Shown one piece after another: positions 8,598 through 16,719 of a stretch of DNA of 16,956 bases; position 1 is the first letter of the stretch, and each line of letters opens with the position of its first letter. The notes below the pieces were generated by a model, which searched no databases, was not told where the DNA came from, and was given only the letters and a program-made list of their open reading frames with translations. The position numbers were made by a program, and so were the translations under genes. The stretch is taken from assembly GCA_015179045.1 (NCBI GenBank), contig WHUZ01000266.1:1-16956 (forward strand), in the 5' to 3' direction. This DNA is from Kalaharituber pfeilii (taxonomy: Eukaryota; Ascomycota; Pezizomycetes; Pezizales; Pezizaceae).

Positions 8598-8616
8598 AAA
8601 AAATTATTTTTGCTAA
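8598..8616 (-). repeat. Right terminal inverted repeat of the 5.4-kb insertion
   Basis: Partner of 3206-3224, read on the minus strand as TTAGCAAAAATAATTTTTT. Immediately outside it, at 8617 and beyond, the minus strand resumes chromovirus protease coding sequence. Confidence 0.7.
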
Positions 8617-8835
8617 TATCCTTCTAGGAAGCTCTCATCTTCTAGTGTATGTTTATGAGTCTTGCCTAATCTTTCTAACTCAATTTCCTTCCTAGAGACA
8701 AAGAAACAACAAAAGAAGATGTACTATAGTCGATAAGTACTCAGATCTTGATACCAGATGGCTGGAAGAGAATATCTGTAGCAAGTAGAGGTATGTGTTT
8801 CAGGAACTACCCAATAGTATGTTGAGAGTTCCCTA
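8617..8835 (-). pseudogene. Left chromovirus protease first half
   Basis: In the -1 frame relative to gag, the minus strand reads HIPLLATDI, then a catalytic-site-like VLIDYSTSSF and SLSLGRKLS. This aligns with the right-hand element at 14840-14990 (HHPLLTTDI, AIINIGAS, SLDLGKRLG). The catalytic Asp (8729-8731) is kept here, although the usual Asp-Ser/Thr-Gly triad reads DYS. Several stops fall at positions where the homologue has Trp, Arg or Glu/Leu. The retropepsin would have cut the Gag-Pol precursor during particle maturation. Its second half lies at 3203-2871, beyond the 5.4-kb insertion. Confidence 0.8.
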
Positions 8836-10629
8836 TTCGTTTTCTGACTTATTGTATACTGACTCTCCTTTGGAATTGAGTTCGGTTATCTACAGGTGAC
8901 TCCTATCTGTATGCTGCCACTTGTGGAGTTTCTCGATTCGCTCCTCTAGTACCTTGACAGCCCCTTGTTCTTTCTTGATAAGGGCTTTGCTATTGTTCTT
9001 TCCTGGCTCTTCCTTATATGTTCAGCCCATAAAATACTCATGGGCCTTGTGATTGGAGGCACCATATTTTGTGCAGTGTCCCTTCTTAGACCGTTTGTCC
9101 TTTACTTGAGAAGGAACAAAGTCATAGTTCTTAGAGTTTTCTACTGTATACTTCTTGGCTGATTTGGTGAGGTGATAGGAGGATGCTGGGGCGGTTGAGC
9201 TAGGTTGGGAATACTTATTAGCAGTAAACTTTTGAGAGAAGGAGTAAGAGGTCTTAGAGACGTAGGTGGTAATGGATACAGCTTTTTCCTTCTATAAAGA
9301 CCAGTTGGTCATAGCCTCTAGGTGTCCTGCTATATGGTTCGCAATTATAGTGTCAACATTCTTCATGATAAAGCCAATTAGGACCTTATCTTCTAAGCCT
9401 GCTGAGAAGTTCTATTCATCGATATCGGTGAGATAGGAGCAGATATCCTTCACTTGGCAAGTGTTCTGAATCTTTTGAGCCTTCTCGGCTTTGTTTTGTT
9501 TGTCCTAGTATTGCTTCTTGAATTGCTCAATATATTACACCTAGATCCATTCTACATTACGATAGTGCCTCCACTACATCTTTGTAGACCCTTCCAAGTA
9601 ATGGGAAATAATCCTATTCTTAGTTCTATTATTTTTAATATTACATGTCTCAAAATACTGCTCCATTGAGAACAGGAAGTCTTCCAGTTCTTCGAACTTT
9701 CCAGCAAACGATTTTGGCTGCTTTACCTTAGGTGAAGGTGAGCAGGACCTTGAGTGGGACTGGTGACAGCAGTGGCAAAACTCTGAATAGCTGCGTCAGG
9801 GTCTCCGATCTCAGTTATTCGGTAGTGGTAGAGGGTTCTGCTACTGCTGTAGGACTGTAGTAACTTACTGGGTTAATGCATTCATCTGAGTAATTAATAT
9901 GGTTAGTTGTATTCCTATTTCCTATGATATTACTACCCTATGCATTTCTAATCTATCATTCTGGGCTTAAGCTTCAGCCTTAAATCATTTGTCTACTAAG
10001 TCAGCGAGGGTCTTAAAATTAATATTTACTAGCTCCTTAAAGTCTGTGATGTCTTGTTACCTAGTATGTAACTATTTATTTCAGAGGTTAGCTGTATCAG
10101 TCATTGCTGTTTTGGTACTAGATTTCACTTGCTCTGTTCTTTGTTCTAAGCTTTCCTTCATATGGCTTGCCTCTTCCATAAATATTTTCATGAACTAGCT
10201 ACTGAGCTCTAATAGGGAGGGGCATACTCATTGCTTTCCTTTAGATACCTTTGGTAGTGCTGTAGATTTGCCTTATGAAAATGCTTCTGACAGTAGGGAG
10301 CTCACACATGAGGCATGTGGAGTTAGTTATATAAATGTGAGGAGGCATGCTACCTGTGGTAGTCCTGTAGATAGGAACTGCTCTTGTATGATGTATTGAC
10401 TTGAGGGCGAATCCCATTCTTCGATCTGGCATAAGGCTGTATATGAAATTCACCGTGGTTGGTTATCTTTGGACATCACGATATCTTGGCTATCATTGGT
10501 AAGGAGGGGCTGTGCGGTTTCTACAGATTCTACCTCCTCAGAGGTGTACCTACTTTCTGACTCCTGAGGTGCATGCTGAGAGTGATTGGAGTATTGGGAG
10601 AGTCGGGAGAGTGATCGTTGAGGCTCCAT
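8833..10629 (-). pseudogene. Left chromovirus gag, decayed
   Basis: This is a capsid/nucleocapsid precursor of about 598 codons, from the ATG at 10629 to a TAG at 8835-8833. The frame is kept throughout and broken only by about twenty stops of the CAA/CAG/TGG/CGA-to-stop type. The N-terminal third is polar and Ser/Gln-rich (MEPQRSLSRLSQYSNHSQ). A capsid domain of Retrotrans_gag type begins near 9715 (PKSFAGKFEELEDFLFSMEQ). A CCHC zinc knuckle follows at 9075-9034, with its first Cys and the His in place but the second and third Cys replaced by Tyr. The TAG at the end aligns with the TAG that ends gag in the right-hand copy, so it may be the original stop. Pol continues in the -1 frame. Confidence 0.85.
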
Positions 10630-10722
10630 TGCTTATTAGGTATAGGAAAGAAAAGAAAAAAGTAGTAACAGTGGTGTAATATTAGCGTAGGCATCACTGG
10701 GCTTACAAAAGTGGCACTGAGG
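10630..10722 (-). other. Leader between left LTR and gag
   Basis: This is 93 bp upstream of the gag start on the minus strand. A primer-binding site would be expected just after the LTR end near 10722, but I cannot match it to a particular tRNA. Confidence 0.4.
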
Positions 10723-10935
10723 TGATTACAGTTCCATGAAGGCAGTGAAGTGGATGGCAAAAGGTTATACGAGAGCATTAAGTAACAGTTCAACTTAGAA
10801 TACCGCTAGTGTCTTAATTTCTTCTAACTATGTATTTGGCCCATTTATATAGACTTCTTGACTATCAACATAATATGACAATGACATAATAAATATAGAT
10901 AAGACTATGTAGATAAGGAAATGTAGTAGAAACAT
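10723..10935 (-). repeat. Probable 5' LTR (3' part) of left chromovirus
   Basis: The minus-strand sequence resembles the segment upstream of the right-hand gag (12228-12453). Shared blocks include GTTGAT/CGAGTCA, a TATATAA box (10851-10845), TAGTTA, and AAGA then ACTAG then GG-T-TTCTAAGTT. The proposed 3' end is ...TAATCA at 10723. The 5' boundary is not defined by the sequence. Confidence 0.5.
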
Positions 10936-11080
10936 GCATTAGGAGTAGCGGTAGCAGCAACTAATGCATATAGGCATATTAGTATTAATCATTAAGCAAT
11001 ATATAGTGCTGTCATATAACTTACTACTTAATATATACTTCATTAGCTACCCACCGATCTATAGGTCCAAAGTGAATCCC
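10936..11080. other. AT-rich sequence upstream of the left LTR, nothing recognised
   Basis: This could be the 5' part of the left LTR or flanking DNA. No counterpart could be traced with confidence near the right element. Confidence 0.3.
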
Positions 11081-11165
11081 CACGTTGTCTAGTGGTAATC
11101 AGTCATATCTTTAGGATATGCCTTATAGCGATTTGGGCAGGGGTTTCAAGTATTTCCCATAAGCC
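11081..11165 (+). tRNA. tRNA-like sequence, probably a pseudo-tRNA or SINE head
   Basis: An A-box-like TTGTCTAGTGG (11085-11095) is followed by an arm with perfect stem CATATC/GATATG (11104-11120), a long variable region, and a B-box-like GGTTTCAAGTA (11142-11152). The T-arm would pair GGGGT with ATTTC through G-T wobbles, as if C-to-T changes had struck it. With a seven-base loop the anticodon would be TTA, which matches no normal amino-acid tRNA. The acceptor stem does not pair, so a working tRNA is unlikely. The long variable region would suit a Leu/Ser-type ancestor. Confidence 0.3.
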
Positions 11166-12227
11166 TTACCTTAGCCATAATAGCTGTTTCATATTTTGTT
11201 TTCTACAAACTGATAGTCAAACTATGTGCTGTATCTACTTTGTATTGCTTTTCACTTGTTTCCTCCTCCTTTGTTACTATTTCTTACTTTCATATTATTC
11301 ATTATCTCCTAGTCTTAATGTATTGTATTGAAAGTATGCTGTGTTGTAAACAAGAGGTAGAAATATCTATCCAAGCAACTATAAGTACAATATTATTTGT
11401 TATATTTATCAAAGTTTGTATTAGTAACCGCTACATCAGACTGAAAATAAAGCACAAACTTGTATATACTACATATGTCGGATTTCCGGAATTTGGTATT
11501 TTGGGAGTCCTGTATTACTTACATTGATAGAATATTCTATAATACTATGAAAGATAGCATACATTGAGAAGGAGATCTGATATTTCTAAGGTCGGATATC
11601 TGACATGCTGTATCTACAAGGAATTTCAACTTTAGTAACAGAATACAGTTTGTGTCAAAATGTTGAGAACATTGGCAAATGCAATATATAGTTGAGAACA
11701 TAACCTGATTGAAGCTGTTGTTGAGAATAGAGGTAAAATTGAGTTGTAGTTCAGAATGAAGATACTTAAAAGCTAGAGTTTACAACATAGGGTTGTCTAG
11801 GTTATAGTTAATAATATACCTCTAAATTCATAATATATAATATAAAAAGTGTGAATCGCTGAATGCTACAATAAATACTCCCCCATTGTAGAGGTGAGCT
11901 GATTCAGAGTGTATTACGGCTAAAGGTAAAGACCTATCAAATATTGAGAAGGTACAACCCCATGTTGTTATAAGACTTGCTAAGATGTATCTGATCAATA
12001 CTAGATAAGCTATGGTATACTTTGGTTATTCGGTAGTTACCTTACAGATGTGTGTATTAGTTGTTGTACGTATACTGTACTAATACATACATAGTGCTTA
12101 TGAAGCAACCATCGTTGCTTACAATACCTTTACTAAGAATGCACAGTTGCAACATAGATAATGCTTCACTTGCTTATTAGTTTTGGAAAGGGGATCTATG
12201 TTATTATATATTTCTATTACGTTACTG
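11166..12227. other. Intergenic stretch between the two chromoviruses, no gene seen
   Basis: AT-rich sequence with short open frames only (for example 11240-11527) and no recognisable domain, bias or homology. It contains a perfect hairpin at 12103-12120. It may be old decayed repeat sequence or LTR 5' parts. Confidence 0.4.
12103..12120. repeat. Perfect 7-bp hairpin
   Basis: AAGCAAC-CATC-GTTGCTT forms a stem of seven pairs with a four-base loop. No following T-run or adjacent gene suggests a role. Confidence 0.45.
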
Positions 12228-12453
12228 TTTCTATATTTACTTATCTATTTTATAAGATAGTGTTATTATATTATAGTTATGTTATTAATTGTTGACGAGT
12301 CATGCATGACAGGTACTTAATATATAAGCCCTAGCTTCTGCCATTAGTTATAAAGAATCAAGATACTAGTGGTGTCCTAAGTTTTACTTAAACTCTATAT
12401 TTATTATATACTTTTCATCTGCTCTTCTGCGTCGCTTACCTGGAGCCATAACA
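12228..12453 (+). repeat. Probable 5' LTR (3' part) of right chromovirus
   Basis: This aligns with the minus strand of 10723-10935. It carries a TATATAA box at 12321-12327 and ends ...GGAGCCATAACA at 12453, the expected CA end. Its position, 80 bp before the first plausible gag start, fits an LTR followed by a short leader. The start of the LTR is not resolved. Confidence 0.5.
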
Positions 12454-12532
12454 TTTATATTAAACTGCTATCGCTTAGCAACGTTGAAGCGTCTAGCAGT
12501 AATATTATACTACTCAACTTCTAGTTATTTCC

Positions 12533-14819
12533 ATGCTCCACATCCTACTCCTGATCATACTAATTCTATGACTAATAATTACTGATGACTACAATCTAGT
12601 AACTCACATGCAAGAACTAAGAGAGCAGGTTAACTTCTACCATGACAAGCATGTGTCACAGCAATTGTAGCAAGAACAACTATGTGCTAACATTAAATTT
12701 TTATAGTAAGAGGTTGACGAGAGCCACCGGCTCTGACTAGCCACTGATGACCATATCTGCTAGTTAGCATCACAGCTAAATACTATATGGCAAGAGTTAG
12801 ATATCGCCCACTCACATCTCTCCCCTATGCAAAGAGCTAGACTTATATAAACCATGGTATTAACAGCTTCGACGGATAACTCCATAGACGTCACTACTCC
12901 TCTTGTGATCAATCTATTCACAAACTCTCGCTCACTATCTCCTCACCACATGAGTAATGATGAGGATGAAACCGATACTGTCGTCTCAGATTCTCAGGAA
13001 ATACAGGCAAGGTACTTCAGGCAACTCATAGCAATACACTCACAGCCGTAGTACCATATTGCCTATACTCTATCATATGCAATACCTGAGATGAGCTATG
13101 GGACTCGCCACTTCAGGATAGAAACCTTACGGCCTGCACTCCAATGGCACCCTCTCCTCCAGTCACCTCGCCCCATAGCTACTATACTACAAGCAATTAT
13201 GGAAAAGTTAGGAGAACCATCTAGCTCTAAGGGAAAGGAAATGGCCAAACAAACCCTCTCCATAGCCAAACCTACCCCTCAATGGGCAAACCTGCAGCCT
13301 CAATAGCTAAAGCCACCAGTTCATCTCCAGGTCTCGCTGATAGCTCTTCAGCACTATATAGAGAGATACCAGAGATGAAGAAAATGTAGAAAGTAGCAAA
13401 CAAAACTACCAACAAACTTAAGGAGACCATAGAGCATGCCCAATTGGAGGCCCAACAAGCATTAACAGGAGTTATAAATCTGACTAACCAGTTCACAGCT
13501 CAGTGACAGGTAGATAATGATACTACACTAGCCAACTTGACAGCTCTGGGGAAAGGTTTGATACTGTCGTCACGGCTCAAGCTACCTAATTCAATAATAT
13601 ATTGAACAGTCAAAGCATCTAATTTAATGATGCTCTTCTTCGACAAAAAGCTGGGCTCAAGAATTTCTTCCTAAATGAACTAAACTCTCTTATCAGTAAT
13701 ATGAATACCATAGGCAACATGTTAGACCAGATCTTGAACTTCTTATACACTCAAGACAAGAAGAAGACACCCTCTGGAACGCCTCCTGCCCCACCTCTGA
13801 ACCCTTCGGCCCCTCCTAGTAGTAGTCCACCTCATTCTCCAGATCCTCATGGCAGCGGTGGTGGCGGACCTCCCTTCAGTAGACGACCATCTCCTCTGCC
13901 AAGGGATCTCTCTCCACCTTGACAAGAACCAAAAGTCCCACTCTGAGTTAATATACTCACCTTCAACAGACAATAGGACAAAGTGAATGATTTTTTCCAC
14001 TGGCTCCAATTATACTTCTAGATGACTGTAGCTGATAGTAATCAATTAAGACTCGACCTGCTTACCCAATGCATGGAGGATAAGGCATCAGACTGGTGGT
14101 GGGATACTAAGGATACCGTAGCGACCTGGACAGAAGCTGAAGTACTCATTTGGGCTGCCTACTCTAACCCTTAGGAAACCGCTAAAGCTGTGTAAAAACT
14201 CTAAAAGGTCAAGCATATTGAAACCAGTATTGACTTCTTCACAGAGATCGATGGACTCAACTGACTAGCCAAAGTACCAAATCAAGTCCTCATCATTATT
14301 GTAATACCAAATCTTAAGGTTCAAGTTCAGAACCTAATGGTAGAACACCCTCAGGTAATAATGAACTAGAAGGAGTTCAAGCTACTTGCTGTTTTGATCG
14401 TCGAGTATACTACTATCATATCAACTATAAATATCTCTAGCCCTTCATGAAAAAATGCCAACATCTCAACTCCCCATTCATTCTCCACTTTCCTAGTATG
14501 CCATACATCCCAGAACCCAAGGAACTATGATAGTGTACCACTACAGGTCAAACAAGACTAAAGAGTTCAAGGAGAATATAGGAAATATGGACGGAAGGAT
14601 CATAAAGAGAAGGACTATTAGCTAGAGTAGACATACATAGAACCAAAGGGCGACAATAAGCAAAAGCGAGATATAGAAACTGCTAAAACTTTCGAAAACT
14701 GGATAGAGAGAGCTTCGCAAAACAAACAAAGACGAACCAACTGAGGTACCCTCCGTCTCACCGAGCTGGACTCAGATAGAGAAGACATCAAAGAGGAACC
14801 GGAGTTGGGAAATGAGTAG
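12533..14819 (+). pseudogene. Right chromovirus gag, decayed
   Basis: One frame runs from an ATG at 12533 (or 12608) to about 13280, switches twice (near 13280 and 13550), and ends in the frame of 13701 at a TAG (14817-14819). The first part looks like a coiled coil (MQELREQVNFYHDKHVSQQL and further Leu/Gln-rich heptads). A Ser/Pro/Gly-rich linker follows (13770-13920). A Retrotrans_gag capsid domain lies at about 13960-14420 (VNDFFHWLQLYF, ASDWWWDTKD). The CCHC knuckle at 14577-14618 has all three Cys replaced by Tyr and keeps the His. About 25 stops are of the RIP type. Gag would form the virus-like particle and package the RNA. Confidence 0.85.
14807..14813 (+). promoter_or_regulatory. Candidate -1 frameshift site at gag-pol junction
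   Basis: G GGA AAT sits in the right phase of the gag frame (codons GGA 14808 and AAT 14811), one sense codon before the gag TAG at 14817. Pol is read in the -1 frame from here on. It fits the X XXY YYZ pattern of slippery heptamers. The homologous spot in the left element reads AGAAAAC, which does not fit as it stands but differs from GGGAAAC only by G-to-A changes. No downstream pseudoknot was demonstrated. Confidence 0.4.
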
Positions 14820-15330
14820 AGAGCCCCGACAGCACCTTTGGCAAAGCTCTTGAACATCACCCCCTCCTCACTACTGATATTGAATTCAAAAACCTCAACT
14901 TCAATGTCAGAGCAATTATTAATATTGGTGCATCCGCTTCTTGTATGTCACTGGATTTAGGAAAGAGACTGGGTTGAAAGAAAAGAGAAAGGCTGATTGG
15001 GGTTAGACAGGATGACAGATCTTTGTTAGAAGGAGGAACTATAGTTGTGAATACTTCTTTTTCTTTCCTTAATGCTTTAGATTCCTATGGTAATGAGACG
15101 AATGGAACTTTTGATTTAGATATAGAATGTTTAGATATGAGTGATAGGGAACTTTTGTTGGGATTGTCTTGGTTGTCAGAAAAAGGTTTTTTTAGTGGAT
15201 TGTCCTAATCAGTGTTTGGTTCATAATGTTTTCTGGTTTAACTATTCCTTATACTCTGGTTAATCTTCCTTCTGTTTTTATTTTAGACTTAGATAAGGAA
15301 TCTTAGGAGGAAGGAGATATACTGCTAATG
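14820..15330 (+). pseudogene. Right chromovirus protease and protease-RT linker, decayed
   Basis: The active-site region reads AIINIGAS, where the expected catalytic Asp is Asn (14921-14923), so the protease is dead. The frame continues through SLDLGKRLG, a stop where Trp is expected, and an open run of 61 codons (15023-15205) containing MSDRELLLGLSWLSEKGFF. An extra T in a seven-T run near 15190 shifts the frame, and a second shift lies near 15240. Codon use in 14990-15300 is T-rich and nearly free of RIP-type stops, unlike the C/A-rich flanks. This resembles the equivalent part of the left element. Confidence 0.85.
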
Positions 15331-16227
15331 ATTGATGCACATGAACAGTACTCCCATTACACTGAAGTTTTTTCTGAAGAACAGGCTCGCCAATTACCCT
15401 CTCATAGACCTTAAGACTACGAAATCCTACTTAAAGACCCTAATGCTAAAGTACCTAATGGCCTAATATATAAGATAATATAAGAGGAAGATAAAGCTCT
15501 AAAGAGATATTTGTAAGAGTACCTCCCTACCAGAAAAATTAGACAGTTCCAATCAGCAGCTAGTGCACTAATACTTTCTGTTCGGAAAAAGGATAGATTA
15601 CTACGATTATGTGTGGACTATCGGCAGCTTAATAAGCTCACAATCCCGAACTGATACCCCCTACTACTAATGACCGACCTCCTCGAAAAGACCCAAGTAG
15701 CAAAATAGTTCACAAAATTGGACCTCAAAAATGGCTACTACCTTATTCAAATCAAGTCTAACGATGAATGGAAGACCGCCTTCAAGACTAAAAAAGGCTT
15801 GTTCGAATATACTGTTATGCCCTTCAGACTAATCAATACCCCTGCCTCATTCTAAGAAATAATGGATGAGATTCTGAAGGACATCAATGAAGTAGTCTAG
15901 TACATTGATGACATACTAATTTATGAGGAAAGGATCGAACGGGAATATCAAAAGATAGTGAAACAAGTCTTGATTAAGCTTGCCGAACATGGACTTGCTG
16001 TCAAGCTTATGAAGTCAGAATTCCATGTCAAAAAAACCATATTCCTTGGCCACCTCATCAACAGGTCCGAAATCAAAATGGACCTGAAGAAACTTAGTAC
16101 TATCACCAACTGGCCCATACTAATAAAGAAGAAGGAGGTGCAAAAGTTCTTGAGTTTCGTGAATTACTATCGCCGATTCATCTAAAACTACAATACCAAA
16201 ACTCGACTGCTGATCCAACTAACTAGA
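15331..16227 (+). pseudogene. Right chromovirus reverse transcriptase, decayed
   Basis: RT motifs appear in order: ILLKDPNAKVPNGLIY (about 15424), [44 protein letters not shown], the catalytic YIDD at 15901-15912, and KMDLKKLSTITNWPI followed by FVNYYRRF. The sequence is close to that of the left copy (for example KKLSTITNWPILIKKKEVQK against RKLSTITNWPIPTKKKEV), while the two gag genes differ more. Stops replace Gln or Trp at several places. The frame shifts by one base near 16228. Confidence 0.92.
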
Positions 16228-16395
16228 AACATACTTTTTTACTTGGACTAAAGCACAACAATACTCCTCTAATGAATTAAAAGATGCCTTCACGTCTGCA
16301 CCAATACTCTAGCAGTACGACCGCACTCTACTAACAATCATGGAGACTGACGCTAGCAATCAAGCTCTTACAGGTGTACTCTCCTAATACCACAC
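16228..16395 (+). pseudogene. Right chromovirus RNase H, start only
   Basis: After the frameshift the sequence reads FTWTKAQQYS, DAFTSAPIL and the first RNase H motif METDASNQALTGVLS, matching IEIDASNQALAGILS of the left copy. Similarity is lost about 15 codons later, near YHTPVK. The rest of RNase H, integrase and the chromodomain are missing, so the copy is truncated or recombined here. Confidence 0.85.
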
Positions 16396-16422
16396 TCCTG
16401 TTAAGGTTTCTCAATATGCTAA

Positions 16423-16719
16423 CCCGGAGGTGTTCCTCAACAGGTTGCAGAGATAGTGGTTTGGTTATTCCCTAGAGCTGTTAAACCTCCTAGTTCAATA
16501 GGCTCTGGTACTTCTAAAGGTGAAAAGGGTTTCTTTATCTTTCCTTTAACTACTGATGAAATTGGTCTTCTTATCCTGTTTTGCTTTATTGGTCTTTTTA
16601 TTTTAATTGTTGTTTGTTGGTGCTTTCTGGACTGTTATAGGTATAGGAAGAGGAGGAAAGAAGAAGTTTCTTTGTCTGTTTTGCCTCCTCCTTACTTGTC
16701 TTCTGAGAATGTTTAACAC
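16423..16719 (+). CDS. Unrecognised coding fragment with one transmembrane segment and a PPPY motif
   Basis: An open stretch of 98 codons runs from after a TAA at 16420 to a TAA at 16717. There is no ATG early in it, so it is either the end of a longer, 5'-broken gene or an exon. It has a Ser/Gly/Pro-rich part, a strong hydrophobic segment (LLILFCFIGLFILIVVCWCF), then a basic RYRKRRKEE and a PPPY motif, which would place the tail in the cytosol by the positive-inside rule. PY motifs bind WW domains such as those of Rsp5-type ubiquitin ligases. Codon use is T-rich and there are no RIP-type stops. A frame change near the end continues into further coding-like sequence. The family is not recognised, and coding status is unproven. 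Confidence 0.4.

Larger units (their letters stand above)
3204..8618. mobile_element. 5.4-kb foldback-like DNA element inserted in the left chromovirus protease
   Basis: The two halves of one protease gene abut this block, so it is an insertion. Its ends are inverted copies: TCAGCAAAAATAATTTTTT from 3206 on the plus strand, and TTAGCAAAAATAATTTTTT read leftward from 8616, with one C/T difference. The interior is built of tandem arrays in opposite orientation on the two sides of a centre near 5.8-5.9 kb, as in Drosophila FB-type foldback elements. It encloses a MITE and a retroposed fragment. I see no DDE transposase or other long reading frame, so it is probably non-autonomous. Exact ends are uncertain by two or three bases: a TA duplication (3204-3205, 8617-8618) or a TC duplication with ends two bases further out both fit. 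Confidence 0.75.

Noticed and set aside
3199..8623. hAT-type insertion with 8-bp target duplication
   Set aside because: The 8 bp outside CAGC/TAGC (TCCTCTAT and ATATCCTT) do not match.
8833..10629. Genetic code with stop codons read as Gln or Trp
   Set aside because: TAG, TAA and TGA all occur, at Gln, Trp and Arg positions alike. Cys-to-Tyr and catalytic Glu-to-Lys changes show the same transition bias, which recoding would not explain.
11104..11120. Functional ochre suppressor tRNA
   Set aside because: The acceptor stem does not pair and the D-arm is poor. The TTA is more simply decay.
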